DNA of 64,000 nt. Origin: Anaerolineales bacterium UBA3499. Lineage in GTDB: Bacteria > Chloroflexota > Anaerolineae > Anaerolineales > UBA11657. Shown piece after piece: positions 35,552 to 45,179 of the stretch. The notes under the pieces were generated by a model. It had not been told where the DNA came from and did not search any database. It was given only the letters and a program-made list of their open reading frames with translations. The position numbers and the translations under genes are program-made. How positions within the stretch are numbered: the stretch's first letter is position 1; each line of letters begins with the position of its first letter. The DNA is taken from NCBI GenBank assembly GCA_002377585.1, contig DFQC01000051.1:6456-70455 (forward strand), in the 5' to 3' direction.

Positions 35552-36958
35552 TTACGCAATAATAATTGCTATATGTTCAAACATAATAGATACCTTCGAA
35601 TACAACCACTGAGGGACTAAACCCATTATTATCACAAATGCGACTACAAATACACTGAAACCAATCCTTCCCGGATTCTCCGAAACTTTTCTATACATTT
35701 CACCATTAATTATGCTCGACAAATCAATCATTTCCGATATTATCCTAATATATCCTACCCAAGCGCACAGACCTGATACTAATAACACTATCGCGTAATC
35801 AGGATGTATCCTAGCCAACAGTTGTAATAAAGCAAAGCGAGCAGGAAAACCAGCTGTAAAAGGCATCGCTGCCAAAGACAAGCCACCTGCTAGCATAACT
35901 ACAGTCGCAAATGGATTACGTCTAATCTTTAGACGCAAATCTTCTACAGAATTATTTGCTCCTAATATAAGCCCTGCTCCAAATCCCCATACGATCAGTG
36001 TAATTACACGCGTGCATATAATCATTGCAGCAATGCCTACAGCGTCAGACAATCGAAGCCCAATTGCCACCAGAGTACAACCCCAATCAATCAGCGAAGA
36101 ATATCCCATAAGCCCACCGAAACTACGTTGAGATATTACAAATACACCGCCAGTCAGTATCATCAAAATACCACCAATACGAAGTGCAAAAAAGAATTGT
36201 GGATTATTACGCATCCAATCAAATTGAACCAATATATCTATCAAAAAGAAAAACATTGCTGCATGCACAACACCTATCATGAATGCAGTGACAATGGGAG
36301 CGGATTTCCGCGCCATAATAGGCATCCATGAGTGAAATGGCACAACGGCTGACAGTATCAGCACTCCAACTCCAAGCATCAACGATGCCTGTGTAAGCAA
36401 GATATCATCATCTGGGCGGACTTGATACATCTCCATCTGCCAACCAGCCATTAAGATAAATGGTACGCCAATAGAAACAAAAGCCAGATACCTTAATGCC
36501 CCAGCAACTTCCGAATATTTGTAATCGACAATCATAAACACACATATAACAGCACCAATCTGTATGAAAAGTGCAGCGTAGATAAATGGTTGCACGAACA
36601 TTATTGCCAAAATGATGGAAACCAGTGATAGCATTACTGGATAGAACAAGATAGTGACTGAAACCATTGCTCCAACTAAAGCAAAGAGAAACACAGAAAC
36701 AAAAATAAAGGTTAGTATATGCTTATCACTTGGTAGAATAACGAAAGAACGACCCAATATCTCCCATGATGACCTGAAATACATATCTCTACCAGCTAGT
36801 ACAACTAATTGATCAACGGGTGTCTGTTGCACCAACACAAATAATATAAACATTGCCCCGCACGCTAGTATTGCTTGTACCCAAATCCAGCGTCGCAAGT
36901 TATATACAAGCACTCCAACAAGCGCAGGTATGGTCATCATCAACATCGGTAAACTCAT
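35552..36958 (-). CDS. NuoN/HyfF-like antiporter-type membrane subunit
   Basis: The 468-residue protein has about 13-14 hydrophobic helices and the proton-conducting family motif VVPFHSWMPIMARKSAPIVTAF near residues 205-226. In NuoN, MrpD and HyfF an essential Lys lies five residues before the Pro of this motif; here a Leu occupies it. The usual TM5 Glu region is also altered. It is the last of three membrane genes (HyfB-, HyfE-, HyfF-like order) with no iron-sulfur, NiFe or NADH-binding subunit beside them. Roles in a hydrogenase, formate lyase or ion-translocating complex are possible; none is shown. Confidence 0.75.
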   Translation of the reverse strand: MSLPMLMMTIPALVGVLVYNLRRWIWVQAILACGAMFILFVLVQQTPVDQLVVLAGRDMYFRSSWEILGRSFVILPSDKHILTFIFVSVFLFALVGAMVSVTILFYPVMLSLVSIILAIMFVQPFIYAALFIQIGAVICVFMIVDYKYSEVAGALRYLAFVSIGVPFILMAGWQMEMYQVRPDDDILLTQASLMLGVGVLILSAVVPFHSWMPIMARKSAPIVTAFMIGVVHAAMFFFLIDILVQFDWMRNNPQFFFALRIGGILMILTGGVFVISQRSFGGLMGYSSLIDWGCTLVAIGLRLSDAVGIAAMIICTRVITLIVWGFGAGLILGANNSVEDLRLKIRRNPFATVVMLAGGLSLAAMPFTAGFPARFALLQLLARIHPDYAIVLLVSGLCAWVGYIRIISEMIDLSSIINGEMYRKVSENPGRIGFSVFVVAFVIIMGLVPQWLYSKVSIMFEHIAIIIA

Positions 36959-36969
36959 TTACTTGATAC

Positions 36970-37611
36970 CTATTCCTGAGTATTGGTTTTCCAGAGTAAT
37001 TCTAAGTAACAAACTGTAAGTGCAACTGTAATATCGACTACACCCAACATGCCGACCACCATTAAAGACGGTTCTACAGCAGAATACAACAATCCAAAGC
37101 CGGTAAACATAACTAGTATACCCAAGCCGATTTTCAACGGCTGTCGAGCTATAGCTAATAGCAACAATCCTTGAACAACCAACTGTGTTGCTCCCAAGGT
37201 TACAGATTGCGAAACTATCGGAAAAGGCAACCTGTCTGCCTCCACCAATTGCCATCCTACAAGCCCTACCATAATCACAGCAATAATTCGAAACCTAGTT
37301 TGAGCACTAAGCACAAGCCCATAAACTTCATCACTATGATCAGTATAATTCCATCCTTTTTGTTGAACACAAATGAAAATAAGAGTCCAGACTATGATAT
37401 ACACTATCAGTTTTATGCCGGCAACTTGAGTAGCCAAGACATTAGTAAACAACAAACTTGCAAATAGAAACAACACTGCTAAAGCACCTACTACAATTTT
37501 TCTGTCATTGACAATCACTAAGATGGGAGCCGTAACAAACACGGCCACAACTGCCACATATCCAGACCACAGTGGGATAAGCACTTCAACAATATGAGAG
37601 GCACTATTCAT
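36970..37611 (-). CDS. HyfE-like membrane protein
   Basis: This protein (213 residues from the chosen ATG) has six or seven hydrophobic helices. HyfE-type subunits of hydrogenase-4 are about 216 residues with a NuoK-like C-terminal part; here LKIGLGILVMFTGFGLLYSAVE and VVDITVALTVCYLELL fit that part. Identification rests on length, helix pattern and its position between HyfB- and HyfF-like genes. The longest frame starts with TTG at 37623; the ATG at 37611, just after the upstream TGA (TGACATG), is preferred. Confidence 0.6.
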   Translation of the reverse strand: MNSASHIVEVLIPLWSGYVAVVAVFVTAPILVIVNDRKIVVGALAVLFLFASLLFTNVLATQVAGIKLIVYIIVWTLIFICVQQKGWNYTDHSDEVYGLVLSAQTRFRIIAVIMVGLVGWQLVEADRLPFPIVSQSVTLGATQLVVQGLLLLAIARQPLKIGLGILVMFTGFGLLYSAVEPSLMVVGMLGVVDITVALTVCYLELLWKTNTQE

Positions 37612-37612
37612 G

Positions 37613-39262
37613 TCATCTACCAACCACTAAAAGAATTGCAAATACTATTACTAACGACCATAGTATTCCGCCTTGGCCTTCAAGTATATGTGCAAACGCG
37701 CGCAGACTTTTACCTAATCCACGATAAATCTTCCAAATTGACAAGTGTAACCACCGCAGATCAATAACATACCGGAACCCGGATTCAGGTATATCTTTTA
37801 CCAACGATACAACCATATGTCTGTAATACCACAATACCATAGCAAAACTGGTTGCAATCACAGAACTGCCCAGAGCAGTAAGTCCGCTCTGGCTTGCCAC
37901 ACTCACCCAGAACTGGGTTATTGGAAATCCCAGTAGCGAAGAGAATTTACTAGGTGTTATTCCTACTGCTAAACTAGCCAACAATAGCACACATATAGCC
38001 ATTACCCTTGCAACAACCACAAGAGGTGGCTGACGACTGTTATCAACAAAAGAAGTATGCAAAACTCGCCATCCACCTAACATAGTCAAGCCGTTAATGA
38101 AAATAATCGATGGTATAACAAAAACAGCCCAAACCCAATTATCAATTAATCCCGACAACAAAACAAATAGCCCTAAAAATCCTGACGTAAGAGGCTGACA
38201 GCCGAATACAAAAAATGTCAGTACTGGCTTGATGTATTTGTTGGCATCTGTCCTAATAAGATCGTCAGACACATAAAGTACCATAACTGACAAGACAATA
38301 GCTATCATATGCGAATAGACACCAACCAGAGCCCAATCTCCAGCCCACAAAAAAATCAATACAGTCAAACTACTTTGAGCCAAAAGTAACGAGTGTAATC
38401 TTTCATGATATTTTGTAGCTGTACACCATCTGTATCCCCCTACCAATCCTGATATCACAGCAAGCATAGAAAAACCACTACGGAAAGCAACTACATAATT
38501 GTGTAACTCAAATGATGCGAGTATATCAACAGCGACAATTAGATTAACCAAACTTATAAATGTCACTACAACTTTAGAAGAAGTATGACTAAGTACTAAT
38601 CCAACATTAACTGGATAGATATTGATGCGCAGGATGGCAACTATAATGAGCATAGAAGCATGCTCATTTGACAATAATTGACTAGTAGTTTGTACAGACG
38701 TATAGTCTCCTAGCGCGACCAGGAGCACAAGACCTATCGTCAACACATTGATACCAAAACGCACAATTTCCGGCGCTTGTACATTATTTTTGATATCGGG
38801 GGACAAGTAGCTTCCATGCTTAGAAACAAACGCAAACAAACAACTGCATAGATCCAAAACTATCAAAGCCAACACAAGTGTTATTAAGTTATCAGAAAAC
38901 ATAGCCAAGAAAGCCAAAGCTACCATCATTAGACAAACAGCTCTTTCTTGTGACGAAATTTTAAAATGCTCTGAAAGACTATTGAAAAGCAAACATATTA
39001 GAGCCACAACTAACAATAAAGCAAGATACCACGAGGCCTTATCAATAGTGAGACTCAAAGGGTGTAAAAACACATTTTGTGTTTGCCACGGCGACAACAC
39101 TACAGTAGCTGGAAGTCTGTAACCCAGCAACAAAGTTGCAAAAAGCGCACCACCAATTGCTATCGAACTAGTAAATCCGTAAAAACCATAAGGCCTATTG
39201 CTTCCAATCACCATAGCAATTGCACCGATAGACAAAAACAATATTGGCGTAAATGGATCCAT
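37613..39262 (-). CDS. NuoL/HyfB-like antiporter-type membrane subunit
   Basis: The 549-residue polytopic protein (about 14 helices) is the first gene of the three-gene membrane module. Family resemblance includes LVLALIVLDLCSCLFAF at the TM5 position, where the usual Glu is Asp, and the TM7-8 loop around RINIYPVNVGLVLSHTSSKVV, where the typical K-xx-PFHxW-LP segment is strongly altered. The later GCQPLTSGFLGLFVLL replaces the PPLxGFxSK pattern. The architecture is kept but the proton-path residues are not, so the function has probably changed. It diverges from the YceI gene. Confidence 0.7.
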   Translation of the reverse strand: MDPFTPILFLSIGAIAMVIGSNRPYGFYGFTSSIAIGGALFATLLLGYRLPATVVLSPWQTQNVFLHPLSLTIDKASWYLALLLVVALICLLFNSLSEHFKISSQERAVCLMMVALAFLAMFSDNLITLVLALIVLDLCSCLFAFVSKHGSYLSPDIKNNVQAPEIVRFGINVLTIGLVLLVALGDYTSVQTTSQLLSNEHASMLIIVAILRINIYPVNVGLVLSHTSSKVVVTFISLVNLIVAVDILASFELHNYVVAFRSGFSMLAVISGLVGGYRWCTATKYHERLHSLLLAQSSLTVLIFLWAGDWALVGVYSHMIAIVLSVMVLYVSDDLIRTDANKYIKPVLTFFVFGCQPLTSGFLGLFVLLSGLIDNWVWAVFVIPSIIFINGLTMLGGWRVLHTSFVDNSRQPPLVVVARVMAICVLLLASLAVGITPSKFSSLLGFPITQFWVSVASQSGLTALGSSVIATSFAMVLWYYRHMVVSLVKDIPESGFRYVIDLRWLHLSIWKIYRGLGKSLRAFAHILEGQGGILWSLVIVFAILLVVGR

Positions 39263-39397
39263 AAGAGCTCGCGATTATATCATCAGCTTCGCCTAACTAC
39301 CTTATTTAAACTAACATAACTTTATAATACATATATTATGTGTATAATTCCAACATATTAGATACGGTTTATTGATAGAAAAATATGGAGGCCCAAC

Positions 39398-40264
39398 TTG
39401 CTGAGATTTCATACCAAGTTTTGTATTGGAACAATAATATTACTGGCTGCAGCATGTACTAATAGTGTAAGTCAATCAGAAAGCTCTACTTCTAGCCAGG
39501 GTGAAGAAGCAACCACTACAAGTGATGTTGATGCACTTAAGATTTCCGAAATCGCTACTGTGGAAAAATTCTCTGAAGCCTCCACATACCCTACCAAGGA
39601 TATATCTGAAACTGTTGAGAAAGAAAGTAAGGCTTTGCCAACGGATATTCCTCCAACTCCAATAACAAACTTAAGTCCCACTCTGTCACCAACGCCTACT
39701 TCAAACACAGAGACGGTGGCTTCAGTTTTGTATATTATTGATCAATCCCAATCAAATGTCACCTATGGTGTGGGTGAAACATTCCTCAATCAAAACAACC
39801 GATACAATTATGCCGAAGGTGTAACAAACATTGTTTCAGGTGATATAACAGTAAACTTCACCGAACCTACTTTGAGCTCAGTGGGAGACATAACAGTTGA
39901 CATTAGAGCCTTTCAAAGCGACAAAACACGTCGAGATAACGCAATTCGTGATCGCTGGTTAGAAAGTAATAAATTTCCTATAGCAGTATTTACTCCAACG
40001 CAATTAAAAGGATTGCCCAAGGAATACATACAAGGGGACAAAGTAGATTTTGAAATAGATGGCAATTTATCAGTGCGCGATACGGTCATACCAACTTCGT
40101 TCTCGGTGACATTAACTGTAAAGGATGGTGAAATGTTGGGACAAGCTTCTACAAGACTTCTGATGACTGATTTTGGCTTTGATCCTCCTGAGATCTCGGG
40201 TATTCTGAAGGCTGAAAATGAAGTTGATATAACGTTTATATTTCTAGCACGTGCTGAAAATTAA
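39398..40264 (+). CDS. YceI-domain lipoprotein
   Basis: The 288-residue protein begins with a TTG codon 7 bases after GGAG (39387-39390). A signal peptide ends in the lipobox LLAAAC (Cys20). A Ser/Thr/Glu/Pro-rich linker follows (about 21-110), then a YceI lipocalin-like domain (about 111-288: YIIDQSQSNVTYGVGE, AIRDRWLESNKFPIAVF, VTLTVKDGEMLGQAS). YceI proteins bind isoprenoid-type lipids or quinones; some respond to stress. The ligand is not known here. Confidence 0.88.
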   Translation: MLRFHTKFCIGTIILLAAACTNSVSQSESSTSSQGEEATTTSDVDALKISEIATVEKFSEASTYPTKDISETVEKESKALPTDIPPTPITNLSPTLSPTPTSNTETVASVLYIIDQSQSNVTYGVGETFLNQNNRYNYAEGVTNIVSGDITVNFTEPTLSSVGDITVDIRAFQSDKTRRDNAIRDRWLESNKFPIAVFTPTQLKGLPKEYIQGDKVDFEIDGNLSVRDTVIPTSFSVTLTVKDGEMLGQASTRLLMTDFGFDPPEISGILKAENEVDITFIFLARAEN

Positions 40265-40270
40265 ATAAAA

Positions 40271-40301
40271 CGGGATGTGTCCTTATGCTACACACATCCC
40301 G
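40271..40301 (-). terminator. Terminator after nrdJ
   Basis: CGGGATGTGT (40271-40280) pairs perfectly with ACACATCCCG (40292-40301) around an 11-base loop. On the minus strand it is followed by TTTTATTTAA, so it ends the nrdR-nrdJ transcript, 57 bases after the nrdJ stop. It lies only 6 bases after the converging YceI gene and may block read-through from both sides. Confidence 0.75.
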
Positions 40302-40357
40302 CCACAAATTTGTTGTCACTTCAATATGACAATATTGTTTTGTTTAAAATTATATGG

Positions 40358-42904
40358 TCAGCATTCACTATAACTACATGCGTAACACTTCCGACAACCC
40401 TCTTCATTGACTACAGCTGCCTCTCCACATTCCGGACAAAGTGCACCAAATTGAAATGTTAGTTGTTCTTGTTCTTCTCCATTTGCATAAAAATCATTAG
40501 TTAAATCACTATTATTTGTTAGATTGATGTCAAGTTTGTCGTCCAAATAACCACGTAGAGCTCTAGCAACACCGTCTGGCAAGGACCTCACTCTGTTTGG
40601 CCCAAACCCTAGCGATCTACTTCCTCCAATTCCTTCTAACTGTCTTGCCAATTCCTCCAAACGCACCTGAGGTACTATTGGTGATGAAATACGCAACACA
40701 TATGATATCAGGCGACCCATAGCCTCAGAAATAGCAGAGGTTTCACTGCCTGCCTTAGCAGTACTTACAAATGCCTCAAAAGGTTCATTGGAACCATTTT
40801 CATTTATTGTAATAAATGATTTACCTAAAGGAGTGTCTACTTGATAAGTGGCTCCATGTAGTCTTGTAGGCCGTGATTTTTTTGATTCTGGGAACAGTTG
40901 CTGATCGGGCTGCTGTAAATTGCCATCGGATGGACTAGATTGTGTTTCAGATAAATCCAATGCTTCAGTAGCACCTTCAGCAGTATTGTTTGTCTCTAAT
41001 ACAACCTTTTCCCTGCTTCCAGTGACATATACAGTAAGACCCTTGCAACCCATTTTCCAACCTAAGGAATAAGCTTCCGCCACATCTTCTTCGGTAGCAT
41101 CTTGTGGAAAATTACAAGTTTTAGATAGACTATTATCCACAAATGCCTGAAGATTAGCCTGCATACGTACATGTTGTTTAGCCGTTATGTCTTGGGACAC
41201 AACAAAGGTATCACGGATATGTTGAGGTACTTGATCAATAGTCTGACATGATCCAGACCTTGTTACTTTACTAATAATTTCACTACGCTCATTCTCATCC
41301 AAACCAGCTGAAATCAAAGATTCTTCGAATCTCGGGCTTGCATACTCTAGCTTGAGATCTTGACCCTTATCATTCACATGTCTCAAATAAGCAAGCGCAA
41401 ATACTGGCTCACAACCGTAAGCTTCACATCCTGCAACGGTAGCAATTGTACCAGTAGGAGCTATGGTAGTTTGCGCAGCATTTCTTATGCCATGTTCACA
41501 TATCCCATCTACAATAGTCTCCCAATTTATTTTTGGTCGACCAAAATCTCGAATATAATCTTTAATAGGTTGGGGTGGTGTCCAGGTCATTTCATCTGGG
41601 TCATATATACTTCCACGAATTGCCAGGAATGGTCCTCTCTGCTCTGAAAGTTCTATACTGGTGAGCATACAGTGATACCGTACAAACTCCATTACTTGAC
41701 TAGCAAATTCCTCGGACTCCTCAGAACCATACCGAATGTTCATATGGTACATCAAGTCTCCCAGCCCCATAATACCCAGTCCTATACGTCGAGCTTGCAG
41801 TGCTGCTTCACGTAACTGAGGCACATTGGATACATAGGCATTGGCCGTAACCACATTGTCAAGAAAACGTGTTGAATATGCAATTGTATCTGCCAAACCG
41901 ATCCAATCTACTGTACCTTCCGGACCACAATGCTGAGCTAGGTTTATAGATCCGAGACAACAATTCTCATAAGGTCCAAGAAATTGCTCGCCACAAGGAT
42001 TAGTGGATTCTAACTGATATAGGTGAGGTAAAGGATTTTGACGATTTGCAGCATCTAAAAACAGTACCCCTGGCTCGCCATTGTGATGTGCATATTTAAC
42101 AATAGCATCGAACAATTCTCGAGCCTGTACAGTTTTTGTAGTTTCACCGGTTTGAGGATGAACAAGATCGAATGATTTATCATTATCTACAGCAGTCATG
42201 AAATCATCAGTGACACCAACAGATATATTAAAATTGGTAATCTGGTTTTCGTCAGTTTTACAAGTGATGAAATCATATATATCTGGATGATCCACTCTCA
42301 AAACTGCCATGTTTGCTCCACGACGAGTGCCACCCTGAGCAATCTCACCGAATGCTCTATCATATACGCGCAAAAAACCTACTGGGCCTGTTGCCTCACC
42401 AGCAGATGATTTGACTATTGATCCTCTAGGACGCAGATTTGAAAATGAAAATCCATTGCCTCCGCCTGTTTGTTGGATCAATGCAGCATCTCGTAGGGTC
42501 TGAAAAATTCCAGCAGAATCACCACCCATATCATCTGATATTGGAAGTACGAAACAGGCTGCTAACTGACCTAGCGGAGTACCTGCTCCTGTGAACGTAG
42601 GTGAATTTGGCAAAAATCGTAATTCAGTCAGGAGTTGATAGAATTCTTCGGCTATATTATCAGGATCAGACTCAAAATCCTGCTCTGCAAGAGCCACATT
42701 ATACGCAACTCTCCAAAACATTTCTTCTATTGTTTCAATAGGGTTACCGTCATCACCACGTCGCAAATACCGTTTTTCTAGCACCACTTGCGCATTTTCT
42801 GTTAGCATGTTAACTGGTCGTAGATGATAATTATTATCTGGTTGACTAACATCATTTTCATTTCCTATCTTATATTCTGAAGACGTCTTCCCAGTTTCAA
42901 TCAT
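40358..42904 (-). CDS. nrdJ: Adenosylcobalamin-dependent (class II) ribonucleotide reductase
   Basis: NrdJ makes deoxyribonucleotides using a B12-generated radical and needs no oxygen. The 848-residue protein has the ACFVLPISDDMG start-Cys region, NPCGEQFLGPYENCCLGSINL with the active-site Asn/Cys/Glu, and GGTRRGANMAVL. A C-terminal domain ends in a four-Cys zinc ribbon plus the redox Cys pair (CPECGEA, CRKCYACSYSEC). The ATG at 42904 is chosen because AGAGGAG lies upstream; the longer frame begins with TTG at 42910. It follows nrdR by 21 bases and ends at a clear terminator. Confidence 0.95.
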   Translation of the reverse strand: MIETGKTSSEYKIGNENDVSQPDNNYHLRPVNMLTENAQVVLEKRYLRRGDDGNPIETIEEMFWRVAYNVALAEQDFESDPDNIAEEFYQLLTELRFLPNSPTFTGAGTPLGQLAACFVLPISDDMGGDSAGIFQTLRDAALIQQTGGGNGFSFSNLRPRGSIVKSSAGEATGPVGFLRVYDRAFGEIAQGGTRRGANMAVLRVDHPDIYDFITCKTDENQITNFNISVGVTDDFMTAVDNDKSFDLVHPQTGETTKTVQARELFDAIVKYAHHNGEPGVLFLDAANRQNPLPHLYQLESTNPCGEQFLGPYENCCLGSINLAQHCGPEGTVDWIGLADTIAYSTRFLDNVVTANAYVSNVPQLREAALQARRIGLGIMGLGDLMYHMNIRYGSEESEEFASQVMEFVRYHCMLTSIELSEQRGPFLAIRGSIYDPDEMTWTPPQPIKDYIRDFGRPKINWETIVDGICEHGIRNAAQTTIAPTGTIATVAGCEAYGCEPVFALAYLRHVNDKGQDLKLEYASPRFEESLISAGLDENERSEIISKVTRSGSCQTIDQVPQHIRDTFVVSQDITAKQHVRMQANLQAFVDNSLSKTCNFPQDATEEDVAEAYSLGWKMGCKGLTVYVTGSREKVVLETNNTAEGATEALDLSETQSSPSDGNLQQPDQQLFPESKKSRPTRLHGATYQVDTPLGKSFITINENGSNEPFEAFVSTAKAGSETSAISEAMGRLISYVLRISSPIVPQVRLEELARQLEGIGGSRSLGFGPNRVRSLPDGVARALRGYLDDKLDINLTNNSDLTNDFYANGEEQEQLTFQFGALCPECGEAAVVNEEGCRKCYACSYSEC

Positions 42905-42925
42905 TGCCAATCTCCTCTGACCTGC

Positions 42926-43372
42926 CTAAACCAATAATCTATCAATTTCTTCTCGCACAGATTGCAAATCACTTAGGCCAAGATAAACAATCGCATAACG
43001 TATGTATGCAATCTGATCCAATAATTTCAATCCCTCTATCACTATATCACCTACAACACGACTTGAAATTTCTGTTTTACCCATATCTAATAGTCTGCTT
43101 TCTGTTTCTCCAACTAGCCTAGTTATATCTGAACTAGCAACTGGCCTTTTTGCGCATGCGACACGTATACCGTCCTCTAGTTTCTCTCGATCAAAATCCT
43201 CACGCCTTCCATCTTCTTTTATCAGGTAAGGCAAGGTCTGAGCAGCTCTTTCATATGTAGTATATCTATCACCACAACTTTTACATTTTCTCCTACGCCG
43301 CACTCCCCCTTTAGACCCATGATCAGTATCTATTACTCTAGATTTATCGGAGCCACAAAATGGACATTTCAT
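42926..43372 (-). CDS. nrdR: Transcriptional repressor NrdR
   Basis: NrdR senses ATP/dATP and represses ribonucleotide reductase genes. The 148-residue protein has the N-terminal zinc ribbon (CPFCGSDKSRVIDT, RRRKCKSCGDRYTTYE) and an ATP-cone (LPYLIKEDGRREDFDREKL). It directly precedes nrdJ, so it probably represses its own operon. The upstream gap holds AT-rich palindromes but no clean NrdR-box pair. Confidence 0.95.
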   Translation of the reverse strand: MKCPFCGSDKSRVIDTDHGSKGGVRRRRKCKSCGDRYTTYERAAQTLPYLIKEDGRREDFDREKLEDGIRVACAKRPVASSDITRLVGETESRLLDMGKTEISSRVVGDIVIEGLKLLDQIAYIRYAIVYLGLSDLQSVREEIDRLLV

Positions 43373-43677
43373 TATGCGACTTTTATATACTATAAACCTG
43401 CAAGAACCAAACTAGTCATAACAAAACACCATATGTATGCATATTGGCATCCTATACCCGTTATATCGGGTAGAACAAAGGCAGTCTATCATGTACTTTG
43501 GTTTTTTCACAGCACGTCCTCGTAAGTTTTAACCTTAAATTTTTCTATGGCATATACCGATTGATCATCCACATACAATATGGTCTGGTAGTAGATTACC
43601 TATGCGCAATTTACCATCATGATCCACACTCAAAACAAGACAATCTAATCGCTTCACCAGACATATGGAACATTATG
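43373..43677 (-). promoter_or_regulatory. Upstream region of nrdR-nrdJ, after ftsZ
   Basis: No convincing gene is present in these 305 bases. On the minus strand near nrdR, TTTATA-GTA-TATAAA is a small palindrome that includes -10-like hexamers (43382-43396). TACCCG/CGGGTA forms a 6-bp inverted repeat (43455-43460/43467-43472), and ACACCATATGTATGCA (43426-43441) partly resembles an NrdR box. No T-run terminator follows ftsZ. Confidence 0.4.
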
Positions 43678-45033
43678 TCAAGAGCGACGTCGTAAAAATG
43701 CGGGCACGTCTAAGGAACTCGGATCAAACGCTTTATCCATAAGATCAGAAGATTTATATGTGCTCTGACTCATTTGCATAGCCTCGGTGCCCACCTCAGC
43801 TTCTACATCTACTGTTTCGACTTTTTCTAAATTGGCATCAGATTCAGTATTTGCTGTTTGGGTAGCTGACATCTTTTCGTAATAATCAAGTGCTCTTGTG
43901 CGCATACTTCCACCCCGGTCAAATCCAGTTGCTATAACAGTCATCCTAATTTCATCACCCAAAGTAGGATCGACTACTGCCCCAAAGATTAAGTTCACGT
44001 CTGGGTGCGCAGTCTCCTTTATAATTGCAGCTGCTTGGTTGACCTCATACAAACTAAGATCCGGACCTCCTGTAACATTAAATAAGATCCCACGAGCTCC
44101 GTCAATACTAATGTCGAGCAGTTGACTATTTATGGCGTCCTCTGCAGCAAACCTAGCCCTATCCTCTCCAGAGCCACTACCAACTGCCATAAGTGCGGCA
44201 CCACCCTCAGCCATAATTGTTTTGACATCAGCAAAATCGAGATTAATAAGTCCAGGCACTGTGATCAATTCTGAAATACCCTGAACTCCCTGATGAAGCA
44301 CACCATCTGCCTCCTTCAGAGAATCATATAACGAGGCATCCTTATCAACTAATTGCAGTAACCTATCATTAGGAATCACAATCAAAGTATCTGCCTTGCT
44401 TTTTAGATGTTGTATACCGTCCTCTGCTAGTTGAGCTCTACGAGACCCCTCAAAAGTAAAAGGACGCGTGACAACACCAATTGTTAGTGTTCTCATATCT
44501 TTTGCAATCTGAGCGATGATGGGCGCAGCTCCAGTACCAGTACCTCCACCCATTCCAGCGGTAATAAAAATCATATCAGCGCCTTTAAGTACATCGCTCA
44601 ATTCATCAGCAGATTCTTCTGCAGCTTTAGCTCCAATTTCAGGATTGCCGCCTGCTCCTAATCCTCGTGTTAACTTAGGTCCAATTCGTACTCGACATGT
44701 AGCTTCAGACTGAAGCAAAGCCTGAGCATCTGTATTAACTGCAATAAATTCAACACCCTGTAAACCATCCGCAATCATACGATTTACAGCATTGGTCCCG
44801 CCTCCTCCCACGCCAACTACTTTGATTCTTGCAAATGTTTCTGTCTGTGGTGATGGTTTCATGCGAATAGACCTCCTATCCTGCTGAGAACTATGTCTAA
44901 TAGTTCCAGAACCTCTTTGTTGATTTTCTTGTTGCTGATCAGTCCGAATTGACGGAGCTACAAAGTCTGCAGTTTTGCTATTACTGGTTGAGTCTTTATC
45001 TATATTTGACATTCTACCTTGTTCCATTTCCAT
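43678..45033 (-). CDS. ftsZ: Cell division protein FtsZ with a long N-terminal extension
   Basis: FtsZ is the tubulin-like GTPase that forms the division ring. The core has VVGVGGGGTNAVNRM, the tubulin signature GGGTGTGAAP, NLDFADVKT and the usual C-terminal linker, ending in DVPAFLRRR-type residues that bind FtsA. From the first ATG (45033, GGTGG 7 nt upstream) there are 451 residues, about 57 more than usual at the N-terminus, polar and Gln/Ser-rich. An internal ATG at 44862 has a perfect AGGAGGT 8 nt upstream and yields a standard 394-residue FtsZ. Either or both starts may be used. Confidence 0.95.
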   Translation of the reverse strand: MEMEQGRMSNIDKDSTSNSKTADFVAPSIRTDQQQENQQRGSGTIRHSSQQDRRSIRMKPSPQTETFARIKVVGVGGGGTNAVNRMIADGLQGVEFIAVNTDAQALLQSEATCRVRIGPKLTRGLGAGGNPEIGAKAAEESADELSDVLKGADMIFITAGMGGGTGTGAAPIIAQIAKDMRTLTIGVVTRPFTFEGSRRAQLAEDGIQHLKSKADTLIVIPNDRLLQLVDKDASLYDSLKEADGVLHQGVQGISELITVPGLINLDFADVKTIMAEGGAALMAVGSGSGEDRARFAAEDAINSQLLDISIDGARGILFNVTGGPDLSLYEVNQAAAIIKETAHPDVNLIFGAVVDPTLGDEIRMTVIATGFDRGGSMRTRALDYYEKMSATQTANTESDANLEKVETVDVEAEVGTEAMQMSQSTYKSSDLMDKAFDPSSLDVPAFLRRRS

Positions 45034-45179
45034 TGAAATTCCACCTACCTTTTATACCTCTATTGATGTTAGATATATTATGATTGTACTAGGCCTCTTA
45101 ATTGTTTTACCACGCCTCGTTCTTTCCTACAACAAGCTCACATCATTTTCAAATCACGCAAACGCAAGATTTTACGGCA

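Noticed and set aside
43428..43526. Minus-strand ORF of 32 codons starting with GTG after GAGGA, between ftsZ and nrdR
   Set aside because: Cys/Tyr/Met-rich composition, weak start and overlap with likely promoter elements; looks like a chance frame.
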